From positions 59,301,818 through 59,365,817 of the forward strand of contig NC_133658.1 in assembly GCF_037893015.1 (NCBI RefSeq): a stretch of DNA of 64,000 nt, in the 5' to 3' direction. The position numbers were made by a program, and so were the translations under genes. This document shows positions 22,301 to 34,900 of the stretch, piece by piece. Numbering within the stretch: the stretch's first letter is position 1; the number at the start of each line of letters is the position of its first letter. This DNA is from Macrotis lagotis. Taxonomy: Eukaryota > Chordata > Mammalia > Peramelemorphia > Peramelidae. The notes beneath the pieces are model-generated. The model saw nothing but the letters and a program-made list of their open reading frames with translations, was not told the DNA's origin and searched no databases.

Positions 22301-25300
22301 CTGAACCTGTAAATTAACTCAAATAATAGTGTCATTTTTATTATATTGATTCTGCCTAACCACAATGACTCCAATTATTTGTCTCTCTTTATTGCCATCA
22401 AGAATGATTTATATTTGGATTTCTATAAGTCCATTGAATGTCTTAGTAGCTTCAATTCCAATATTTTATTTTTTGAGTGGCAAATGTCATTTTCTCCTGC
22501 TTTTTTGGTAGCAATGATTAGAAATTCTTTTAATTTTTAATAGCCTTATTTTTAATAGCCTTTTTCATATTCTGTCTTTTTGCTAAAGCTAATAATCATC
22601 TTGATTTATTTCTTCACTGATTCTAAGGAATTTTCTGGCCTTCTTTCTTTTTGTCACATTTCCCCATCTACATATCTTTGCACTAGCCATTCCCCATGTT
22701 GGAAATGCACTCCTTTCTTACCCCAACTCAGAGAATCCCTCTCTTCATCCAAAATATTGATTTTACTATATGTATATATGTGTATATATACATATATTTA
22801 TGCATATATACTAAATATTTAATAAATAATTCTTAATTGATTGATAGATTTCAACACATTTTCAAATAGGAGTACTTTGGACTTATCTTTACTGATGTTT
22901 TTATACATTTAATTTTTCTCATATTGCAATGAGTGAAAGGCAAAGATGATCTAAGACAGAAATTATCAGTGATGGAAGGGCTTTTGGAAGGCATGCATAT
23001 TAACATTTTAGCAGTGGAGCTGTAAATTGGCCCAACCATTCTGAAAAGCAGTTTTTTTCTTTTAAAGGTGTTTAAAATGACTACATTTTTGACCTAGAGA
23101 TATCTTAGCTAAGCACACATCTAAGGAGACCAAAAATAGGAAGAAATATCCCATTTATATGTCATAGAACTTTTCATGCTATCAAAGAAATGAAAATGAT
23201 GATGTTTTTGTTGTTGAGTTGTTGCAGTTTGTCTGACTCTTTGTGACCCTATTTTGAATTTTTTTTTTGTCAAAGGTACTAAAATGGCATGGCATTTTCT
23301 TCTCCAGCTCATTTGACAGATGCAGAAACTGAGGCAAACGTTAAATGATTTGCTCAGGGTTGCCCCGCTAGGAAGTGTCTAAGGCTAAATTTGAACTCAG
23401 ATCATCCTAACTCCAGGCCCAATACTCTATCCACTGTGTCATCTAGCTGGGTTGGCTATCAGGACTATATTTGCCCCATAAAAGAAATTTGATGGAATGC
23501 CTCTTGCTCAATTATTGAGCCTCAACTCAAATATAGCAGAAATAGCATTTATTGCTGTTTAAATATTTGGTAAAATTATACTGTAAATCTATTTGAATGA
23601 ATAATTTTTCCCTCTTTGATATTCTGAGATTAGCTTTTTTCTGTAATTTGAGAATTTTTATATTTTTGTGGACATTCATACAATTTTTCCTTTAAATTCA
23701 CAACTTTCATGATTCAAAAGTGGGCAGAATAATTTCTGATAGTCAATTTTTAAAAAATTTCCCCTCTGTTCATTGGGAGTTTACATATTTATTTTTTTAA
23801 TTTGATAATTTGATATTTTAAAAATCAAATTGATATCTTATCATAATTAGTGATTTTCCCCTTGTTATCATTTTCTTAAGAATAACTATTGTTTCTATGT
23901 TTTATTCTTTGACCCATTTGCTGTTTAACATGCAGTTTTTGATCTCTTTTGAATTTATTATGATTTTAATTAAGCTTTTATTTGAAAAGTAAATTTATTA
24001 CTAATATTTTTATTTATTTTTCATTTCTTTATGCTTTAACACATCATCAGTTTTTGTAAAGGTACCCTCTGCTTCTAAAAATATTATGTTCTTTAATGTG
24101 CTAATACACAAATCACCAAAGGTCCTAAAATATTATTGTTCCATCATTTTGTTCAACTTATGTTTTTCCTAATCTTTTTGTTAGATTTATCCAGTTCAAG
24201 GAGCAGCTAGGTGGCACAGGATAGAGCATGGGCCCTGGAGTCAGGAGTACCTGAATTAAATTACCTAGCTGTGTGGCCTTGGGCAAGTCACTTAACCCCA
24301 TTTGCCTTGCAAAAATCTTTAAAAAAAAAAGAAAGAAAAAAGAAAGACTCATCCAGTTCAGTAAAGGAGTATTAATGTCTCCTTGCAGTGATTATGTTGC
24401 CATCAATACCCTTTTGCAAATCAATTTGCTTTTACTTTAAGAATTTAGAAGCTATCTCATTTATTGCATATATATTAAAATAAACTTTATTGATATATTT
24501 TTTGTCACCTAAATTTCCCCCTGCATGCCCCCTCAACCCCATCAGACAGCCATCCTTTAGAAGAAAGAATTTTTTTAAATAGGAAAAACAAGATCACCAA
24601 AACTGCTCAAAAAAAATCTGAAAATATTGCTGAATATATATTTAATAATAATGCTTCATTGTTTATGGTATCTTCAAGTTCATTGTAGTTTCTTAACTCT
24701 CTTGATATTATCCACCTCTCTCTCTCTTTTTTAACTGTCTTATCTTTTGGGTTATCTATGACTGCAGTTTCTTACTGTTTGAAGCTGCCTGAAGGATAAT
24801 AGATTTTACTTAGAAACTTTTTTTACTAGTATGTATGTCTTAAATGTTTTTCTTGAAGATACATATATATATATTTATACATATGTATATAAATATACAT
24901 ATATATTTATTTGCTTATTTGTTTTGTCTTTCTTTCACGCAACTTCTTTTCTTCTGGGAAAATGTAATTCACCCTTGTTTAGAGTTATAATTGTTATGTT
25001 TGTGTTTTTGTCCATTAAGTTAATTTTATGTCAATTATTCCACCTCAAGGTCCCCTTTCAAATGAGCACTTGGTCTCTGTGGTTTGCTTTGCTTACACAA
25101 ATCTGGTCTCTGTCTACTCAAACAGATTTCCTCTCTACAATTCAGCCAGTTCTCTGTTTGTGCTCATTCCAAACTATTGAAATTTATTTTGGTTGATATT
25201 TTATTTTTTAATTCAATTCAAATATTTATTAAACATCTATATGCAAGCCACTATGCCAGACCATGAAGATACAAAGAAAACCATGAAAAATACTTCTTAT

Positions 25301-28300
25301 CCTCAAGAAGTTTTTATTTTTACATCTAGTCTTCTGTTCCTGCATCAGGCTACCTGGCCACCAGGGCCTAGTTCTTTTAAAGCCTCTTGTCATCTGTCCT
25401 GTCCTTTCTCTTTGCCCAATAGAATATAAGCTTCTTGAGGGCAGGAACTATCTTTCTTGTTGCTTTTATATTTCTGGGTCTTAGAGCAGTACCCATCACT
25501 TAGAAAAGGTTAGGAAATGTTTGTTACCTACTTACCTATCCTTCCTATTGGGCCCTTTAGTCAATAGGTCCAAGACTCAAGCTTGACATGACATTTTCAG
25601 AGTTCAACTTTGGATTTCTCTCTGTGGATGATGCCCTCTGGATATTAATTATTTGAATTTTGCTTTCTTTCTGTTACATTTGAATAATTTTACCACTGCT
25701 TCTAGGAAATTTTCCTGGATTATTTTCTTATCTATGGTTTCATGCTTTTAATATAATTGTATTAGTCTAGATCAGTGGTATTAAGCTGAAATAGAAGTAT
25801 ATCTCTATAGGCAGCATATTGTTTTAGAAAATTAACATTATATTGTATTATATTGTATTGTAATTTTTAAAAATAATCCTTAATTACATTTTAATCTGGT
25901 CTGAGTTATTTCTTCCCTTCCCATTTTATGCAATTTCCACAGCTTATAGAATTTAAAATTTTGTTCCCTTTTTATTTTATCAGTTAGTTGTTCTTCTGTC
26001 TGCAGTTTTCATATTAAAGTCTGTAATCATTTCTTCTAAGTCCTTAACTCTTTTACTTGTTTTTTATTAACTTCTAGTTATTAGTGCTAATTTCACCCTT
26101 TTTTAAAATTTTAATTCTTCTGTTGATCATCTTAGCCTTTCTAGAGCTTCTTAATTTACTGTATTGCCATTTCTAATCTGGAAAAATGTATCAAAGAACT
26201 TTGCTCTTCAGGGATTTTTCTAGATCCTTTTCTTCCTTGTACCTGATCAATGTAATGATCCCTTTTTTGCATCACCTTGCTCATTTCTGTTACTTTCTCA
26301 ATTTCTATGTTAATTTTTTTGGGTAATACCCTTCCTTAATGGAATCTTTTTACTGTAAGCTTTTTACTGTACTCCCTTTTTCTATTAGCTATAGTAGGAA
26401 CAAGCCTAGCATCATTAGTTCCTTATTTTTTCTATATTGTTCAGTTGTTTCAATCATGTCTGATTCTTCATGACCCCATATGGGATTTTCTTGGCAACGA
26501 TACTAGAGCATTTTGCCATTTCTTTCTCAAGCTCATTTTAAAGATGAAGAAAATTGAGGCAAGCAGGGTTAAGTGGCTTGTCCAGGATCACACAACTAAG
26601 GCTGGATTTGAACTCAGGTCCTCCTGCCTCTAGGACTGGTGTTTTCTCTACTCTGCCTCCTAGTTGTCTTGTTTTTTTTTTATTTTAGCTATTATTTTTA
26701 TGCAAGAATTAAGGTTCTTGGGGAATGTTAAATTGAGATATAAGTTTTTTTTTTGTTTTGTTTTTACATTTTTTTTCAAGGCAATGGGGTTAAGTGGCTT
26801 GCCCAAGGCCACACAGCTAGGTAATTAAGTGTCTGAGGTCAAATTTAAACCCAGGTACTCCTGACTCCAAGGCCGGTACTCTATCCACTGTGCCACCTAG
26901 CTGCCCCTGTGATCTAAGTTTTAACAGTCTCTCTGCTCAGTCCTTAGCTTTGGGCTGGCCCTGGAATGCTTTACAGGGCTGTCTGTGATTTCAAGGGAAG
27001 GAATAAACACTTATTATGCAACTGCTGCATATCAGGCATTATCTCATTTGATTCTCACAAACACTCTGAGAGATAAATGGTCTCTTTATTCCCATTTTTG
27101 CAGATGAAGAAACTGAGGCTCAGAGAAGCTATAGAGCTTTGCCTCTCTGACTCCTGTTCTACTGATTTCCCCTGGGGTTGTTGTGATGGAGCCCAGGTGA
27201 GATGAGGAACATGGAAGCATGCTGTAATCATATTGAATTAATGCCCTTATTGTCCCTACCTGGTCATCCAGCGGGAGCTCCCAGAACACTGGGATGTATT
27301 TGGCCCATTCAACCAGAATCAGCAGCTGCTGCTTCATGGACTCACACACATCACTGATGGTGGCCACCTTTTTCGCAGCCACGTCGGTTCTATTCGTGGG
27401 GTTTATGGAGGAGTGCTGCCAAGAGAAGGAGAAAGGCAAAGGCTATCATTTAACTAGCTGTCCTGAAGAGGGAGCTTAGAGCAAAGTCCCTGTACCAGCA
27501 AGATGAGGACAAGTCTTAATTTTAAGGGAAAATACAGTATCAAATCATATCTGACCAAGATGGAACCTTAGAGATAATCTACCTCAGAGGTTTTTAGTGG
27601 GATTTGATATTTTTAAAAAAATATTTCTATACTTGTATTTCAAAGGCTTCCTTTTGTAATCCTATGTGGTTTTATTTTATGTATTTAAACATTATTTTGA
27701 GAATAGATCCTCAGGCTTCCCCAGACTGCCAGAGCAGGGCTATAATACCACAAAAACTTCAGAACCTCTGGAGTGGACAAGCTCTCTAATTTTACATGTG
27801 AGGAAACTGAGACTTTCCTCCCTTCCCTTACACTATCCTGCAAGTTTGAGAGAAATAGCTATTTAGTAGTTGTATTTATATATTGTTTCTCTTACACTTA
27901 TGCCCATGCTATGAAAGTTTAACAACTTATGTCCCATAAATGTAGAGCTGGCAGGGACCTCAGAGATCATCTAATCTCATCCCCTCATTTTACAGATGAA
28001 AAACTGAGGTAAGGAAGACCAAATGATTTGCCAAATTGGGAGTTGTGCCTGAGGAAGGACACAAACATTCTCGGTATCATTAAGTCCATAACCAATGAGA
28101 AAGACAGCTTGGGCCAACAGAGAAAGCTCAGAATTGGGAGTTAGGAGACTTGAATTCTAGTTTCTCATGTTGCTTCTGACTTTGGCTAAGTCACTGTTTC
28201 TCTCTGAACTTCAGTTTCTTATACTGAAAGATGTGGGAGTTGGATTGAATGACTCAAGGGCTTTATTTTAGTTTTTTTTTTCCAAGGCAAATGGGGTTAA

Positions 28301-28932
28301 GTGGCTTGTCCAAGGCCACACAGCTAATTATTAAGTGTCTGAGACCGGATTTGAACCCAGGTACTCCTGACTCCAGGGCTAGTGTTCTATCCACTGCACC
28401 ACCTAGCCGCCCCTTGACTCAAAGGCTTAAAAAATTTTTTCTATTGTTTCTTCTGCTTCCTGTCTTCTGTGTCTTTCTGAGTGTCTTTGTAGACTCTTTG
28501 TATCTCTTTCCTCCATATCTCTTTCCCTCTTTGTGTCTCTATCCCTCTGTGTCTCTCTGTGTCTCTTTGTCTCTGTCTCTGGATGTGTCTAATCTTTGGC
28601 TGGAAGACCAGAGCCCATGTAATACAAGCAGACAATTACTACTTGAAAGGACTCTGAAAGCCCATTCATTTGTGGTCAGTAGCCTGGCCACTCTATGCTC
28701 TGGGGAAGCCATACAAACTGAACAGGGCCAAGCCCCCCCTCAAACTTTGGGCAGACCTCCCAGATCAACTTGTGGTCCTCCTGTAAAACAAGGGGGGAAG
28801 GGGAATGTGCTTAGGCCTCTATCCCCTCACTGCCAAAAAGTCAATTTATTGGTGCTTTCCAGTGAGTTGACTAGGCAAGATTGTCAGACAGGGTTCCTGT
28901 GAATCAAATTATCTCTCTATCTCTCTATCATC

Positions 28933-28984
<52 letters not shown>

Positions 28985-31900
28985 ATATGCATATATACAC
29001 ACATATATATGTAATGTTTACTGTTGGTGCACCTAACCATTCAGAGATGTATATGATACCAAACCTTCAACTCCCTGAACTCCCTGAAGGTAGCAAAGAG
29101 AAGTAGCAAAGAACAAAGTAAAAGAATAACTGGTTTAAGGCTCACAAAATGCTTACCCCACCCACACCTCAATGTTGCAGTGAGTGACATTTTTATTATC
29201 ATTTTACACAAGAGGAAAATGAAATTCTAAGAAATGAAATAATTTGCCCAGAGTCACACAGACTTTAAGAGCTGGCATTCAATTTTCAATGTCTCCTGAT
29301 TCTAAATCACCTTCCTTTAAATCATGCTGATGATCTACCAACTGCTTCATAATGAGGTTGTCACCCATTTACTTAAGCTACAGCTGGAATGACTTGGACC
29401 AACCTTACCCACTGATGAAGCAGGTGTCATTTGTGTGATTGGCTGAGTGAGGAAGGTCCTAGGCTCTGGACTGTCTCTTGGGGATCCACAGGATCACAAT
29501 CCTACCATGGTGACTGGGCGTTCATCTCCAAAAGAGGCTTATTTCAACAGTAAATGTCACTTAGTAAATAAATTTGTTATCAACTATTTACCATCAGATA
29601 TGATGGAATTTATTGCTCTGCTCCACCTGAGGGTAGGGCTCTGAGAGAATGGAAATTTTGTGGGTAGTCAGGATATGGAGAGCATTTATTAGAGTACTTG
29701 CCACTTGAACTGACCCAGTTGGAATACCACACTCTAGGGTTCAGCGGGGGGGGGGGCAGGCCACAGTGACTGGAATGAGGGGGATTTGATTACAGAAGGA
29801 GAACGTCAGAGAGGGATGATAGCATGATGGAGTGAACAGGTCTGAGTCCATCTGCATAAGTTCTGACACTCAATACCTTATGATCATGGGCAAGAAATTC
29901 TATTTCTCTGGGCCTTAGTTTTCTTATCTGTAAAATAGGGACTATAATAATATAAATACTAGCATAAATAGGGATATATAAAATATGTGTCATATTATAT
30001 AATAGAATAAATAGGATACATAGATCATCCTTGGTTTAGCTCCCCCACTCAATGGTTGGGAAGAATTTTGTTAATCTCAAAATGTTATAGAAATGTGAGC
30101 ATTTATTAATGCAAAATGGAGTCAGAGAGTAGTAGAGGGCTCTGAATAATATCTCTTTTGGTAATTACATACTTAAAAAAATTTTAGTTATCTATGCATG
30201 TCAGGTCCCCACCACTAGACTGGGCAGGGTAAGGACATCAACTAAACCTCTTTATTTCATTTAATACCTATGGGAAGTCCCTGCATACATTCTGCAGGCA
30301 CTTGGTGAACGTTTGTTGGATTGAATTGAAAAACCTGACTCATATTGTCTGGTGCTTTAACAGTTCTGTGTCCTCAGAGTCAAACGTCAATTCAAGTCAA
30401 CCCAACAGATATTGATTCAATAGCTACTGTGTAGCAGGCACTATTCTAGACACAAAACCAGAAATGAATTAGCCCCTGCCTTTAAGGAGCATATACTCTT
30501 CTGGGATGGGGATGAAGGATAGAGATATAACATATACACCAGTCAGTAAATACAGAGCAACTTCAGAAGGGAGAGTATGCCAATAACTGGGAAAATCAGG
30601 AAAGGCCTGCTATGGGAGAGGGCTCAGGAAAGGCTCTTTGGAGAAAGTCAAGGAATCTTAAAAGGGAAGATGCAGAAGGATGTTTCAGACATGTAACAGC
30701 ACAATATGGAGATTGGAGATAGAGACTTGAACTAGGGTGGAAGTCATAGAGTCATCACATATCTAAGAGGCTATGTGAGTGGAGGATTGTTGTGAATGTG
30801 GGATTGATCATATTTGGCTTATTGCTGTTCTTCATTCTCAAAGACCATGCCACCAGGGAGGTGACATCGTGACATGCATGTGAATTGGATTTGAGTGAGG
30901 GGGTGCTGGGGAAAGTCACCAGCTTCATTTTCACCTCTGAAGCATCTGGGTCCAGTAGCCAGATGTGGAGCAGGATGACCAGAGATGGCCCTGGATATGA
31001 GACAATTGAGGTTAAATGACTTGCCCAAGGTCACACAGCTAGTAAGAGTCAAGTATCTAGGGCTGAATTTGGCATCTCTTTGAGGGTTGAGGAAGAACAG
31101 AGTGTTGAGAATGACTCAAAGTTGGGGGTTTGAGGAAGAACAAAGTGCTGAGGAGGACTCAAAGACTTTGAACTACAGTAATTGAAAGGATAGTGGTGCC
31201 ATTAGCAGAAATGTCAAAATTTGGAGTATGGTTGGATTTTGAAGGGAATATAATGAGTTCTGTTTTGGACAGGTGGAATTTAAAATGCTTGAGGGACAAA
31301 TCCACTGTTGATAGTTTGGAATTAGAGCTTGGGAAAAAGATGAAGGCTGGAAAATATATACATGGGAATTACCTGCATAGGGATAACTGAGTCCATTTGA
31401 GTTGATGTATTACCAAAAATGATAGTGTAGAATCAAAGAACCTTGAGGATGCCCACCTTTACTGGGCAAGAGGATGATTAATGATACAGCAAAGGAGACT
31501 AGTAAAGACTAGTCAGATAGGTAAAGCGAACTATGAGAATCCAGGGGAGAAGAGAATGTTGAACAGGAGGGAATAACTAAGAATGCCAAAAACCTTGGAG
31601 AAGTCAATAAAGATGAAGACCAAGGAAAAGTCTAAAGTAGTTAAGAGATATTAGTAATTTAGGAGAGAGGTTTCAGCTGAGTGGTAGGGCAGACGCCAGA
31701 TTGCAAGGGATTGAGATGTAAACAGGAAGTAAGAAAAGCATCAACAATTTTTTCTTGGAAGTTTGATTAAGTCAATTAGAAGAGATATAGGATCATAGCC
31801 TGAGAGAACAGAAAGACCAATTTTTAAAAATTAAATTAAATTAAAATTTTAGAATGAGGGTTATCTAGGAATATTTTTTTGTAGGTGACTAAAGTGACTA

Positions 31901-34900
31901 AAGAGAAATTAAAGATGAATGAAAAAGGTAATGATTGAGAGGGTAAGTTCCTAGAGACAACAGGAAAGGATGGGATCAAAGGAACACATAGAAAAGTTAG
32001 CTTTAGTAAAGAGAGGACTCCTATCTTTTTTTTTTTTTTTTTGGTAAGGCAAATGGGGTTAAGTGGCTTGCCCAAGGCCACACAGCTAGGTAATTATTAA
32101 GTGTCTGAGACCGGACTTGAACCCAGGTACTCCTGACTCCAGGGCCTGTGCTTTATCCACTGCACCACCTAGCTGCCCTGAGGACTCCTATCTTTAACAG
32201 TCTGAAGCAAAGACAAGAGCAAGGGTAATGAAGAATAATTTTGAGGGATGGAATTGGGAGAGAAGAGGGAGTTTGGAACTGACAGATGCCCTTTATTTCC
32301 TCAGTAAAGCATAAGGTGACAGCCTCTCCTGAAAGAAAGAGAGATAGAGTGGTTTGGGAAATGTAAGGAGAGAGGGGGATATTTAGAATAGCCACTATGG
32401 AGAGTGTAATAGAGATTACTGTTCAGGAGTGAGGGCCTATTTGGAATTAGATAACATATTTGTTGTGCATGATTTTCTCTAAGAGCATTTGGTAGTGAAT
32501 GATTAGGGATGGAGAGGCTAATTCAAAGGACTGTAGTAGCTGCTTCCAGAAGAAACCTAGATCATGTTCTTGGGGGGCTACTGCATCTGGACTCAACATC
32601 CATCTAAAAAGTCAAAAGCACCCTCGAACCACTTTCCTGCCATGGAAATCTGTTTTAAGTGCCTTCATTCAAGGTGAGGCAAAAGGGATCAAAAACAAAA
32701 GAGGCTGGGCTCCCTTCTAGGGAAATGGCATTTTTACATCCTGTTTACTGGTTTTTTGATTTGTTTTGTTTTGGCAAGGCAATGGGATTAAGGTCATACA
32801 GCTAATAAGTATCAAGTATCTGAGGTCAAATCTGAACCCAGGTCCTCCTGACTCCAAGGCTGGCATTCTATCCACTGCATTTCTCTGATTTACTTTATAC
32901 ATTTAAAACCTTATTTGGGGAGGAGGGGTACATTGATTCATCAGACTGTCAATGGGGTCCAAGACTCAGAAAGGTCATAGTGTCCAGAATTAAAGAAATG
33001 ACAGTCTCACTGTACTCTTCTCTGTTCTGATCACTTCTAGAGTATTATATTTTATTTTAGACATTGAATTTTAGCAGGGATGATGAAAAGATGGGGGCTA
33101 CCCCCAAAAAAGAACACAAGGACTAGACACCATGGTATATTGAGAACTGGATGAAAGAATTTGTGACATTTAGGATGAAGAGAGTAGTCGGATGAGCTGG
33201 TGGTAGAAGGGGGAGAGCATAAGAATTGTTTTCAAGTACTTAAAGGACTTTATTGAGGAAAAGACTTGTTCTTCTTGGTCCCATTGGCAGAATTGGATGG
33301 AAGGGGCAGAGGTAGATTCAGACTTGGTATAAAACAGGGGTGGGGAACCTTTTTTTCAGCCAAGAACCATTTGGATATTTATAGCATCATTTGTGGGTCA
33401 TAAAAATTAGCTTGTTATATTTGTTCAAACATTTAATTAATTCACCCCTAAAAAGATCCTAGATTTATTGAATTTTGAGTCCCACCCACAGTTGTCTTGG
33501 CAGTCCCAGACCAAATGATCTAGTGGGCCTGCGGGTTGGATGTTCTCCATCTCTGCTATAAGAGGAAACTTCCTAACAATCAGCACTGACTAAATGGAGT
33601 GAGTTGGCTCAAAAGACCTCTTTGGAGGTCTTGAAATAAAGGCTGAATAGGCACTCAGAGTATTATATAGAGGAGAGTTCTCAGGACAGAGTACAGGAGA
33701 GGACTTTTGAGGAACCTCCTAATTCTGAGTTTCTGGGAAATCCTTGAGTTAAGCAATGAAACTCAGATGGTAGAATTCTAGGCATCAGCCAGGAAAAAGA
33801 AGGAAATTAGAGCATCCAAATAGACCTTTACTGAAGGCAGATGCAATGTCCTGGAGATAGGTTCACTCATGCAGCTGGCTGGGATGACAACATGCTTAAA
33901 ACTTTCTTTTCAACTAGGGCCAAACTATTGTCAGAAACAGAAACAGTGAGCATCAGGCCTCAGTGGGATTCATTCTGATTCATTAGTGGGGCCTTCAGGA
34001 TGCCAGCCTGCAACAAAGGGCTAGGAAACCCCACCCTTCCTGTCAGGCTCCAGTGCCTTGGTCTGCCCCTCCTAACCCTTACCTGGCATGTTTAACCAAT
34101 TCTCTTGGAATCACTAGAAATCACTCTCAACTCCTGAGCAGACAGGACGGTTTCTCCCAGGGTCAGAGAGTGGAGAAGGCAACTCTCACATGATGATGAT
34201 GATAATGATGATGATAATGATGATGATGATGATGATAGCAATAATAATGATGGGGAGGAGAGGAAAGAGAAGAAAAAAAATAAGGAGGAGAAGATAAAGA
34301 TGAAGAAGAAAAAGGAGAAGGAGAAGAAGGAGGATGAGGAAGAAAAGGAAGGAGAGGAAGGAAAGAAAGAAATAGAAGAAGGAAGAGGAGGAGGAGGAAG
34401 AGAAGAAAATGGAGGGAAAGAAAATGAAGAAGAAGCATTTATATAGTGCTTCACAAAGTATATCTCATTTTATCCCTATAACAACCTTGGGAGATAGGTG
34501 TTATTTATCTCATCCTCCAGCTGGGGAAACTGAGGCAGGGGCTAATGACTTGCCCAAGGTCACACTATCAAGTGTCTGAGGCTATTTTCAACTCGCGTCT
34601 TCTTGTCCCTAAATACAGTATTCTGTGTACCTGACCAAGTTTGTCTGTCCTCCACTTCACGACCTTCAGAGATGGGAAACTTACTATCTTATGTTCACTT
34701 GGGCCAGCTCCTAAGTTTGTCCTTCCTCTAAGCTTGGTTGGCTTCTATGCAGGTTGCCCCAGTTGTTCCTAGTTCTGCCTGCTAGGGCCAAGCAGGATGC
34801 ATTGGATCCCTCCTTCCATATGTTTACTTAAAGAGGGATCCTACTGCCCATCCCTTTAGCATGGCCTCGGCTCTAATGAACAGCCTTGGCTTTGGGAGAC

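Larger units (their letters stand above)
20835..27259 (-). other. Intron 5 of the HNF4B-like gene
   Basis: A 6.4 kb AT-rich intron with three WSINE1-like SINEs (21414, 24200, 26744), Mar/CORE-type SINEs, L2 tails and TA repeats. The AT-rich stretches 22140-22620, 23470-24190 and 25540-26430 hold no element I can name with confidence. Confidence 0.9.
30370..32460 (-). mobile_element. Long L2 LINE copy, antisense to the window, split by two SINEs
   Basis: The plus strand reads as the complement of an L2: AATAGCTACTGTGTAGCAGG near the left end, then GGAGAAAGTC-type and AATGAGTTCTGTTTTGGACA stretches. SINEs at 30822-31075 and 32027-32179 interrupt it; the second carries a 15-base duplication of GAGGACTCCTATCTT. 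No coding frame survives. Confidence 0.55.

Noticed and set aside
28249-28902. 217-codon open frame on the plus strand
   Set aside because: Made of an antisense WSINE1-like SINE and CT-rich low-complexity sequence.
34092-34454. Ser/Pro/Phe-rich frames on the minus strand
   Set aside because: Translation of the GAT/GAA repeat tract.
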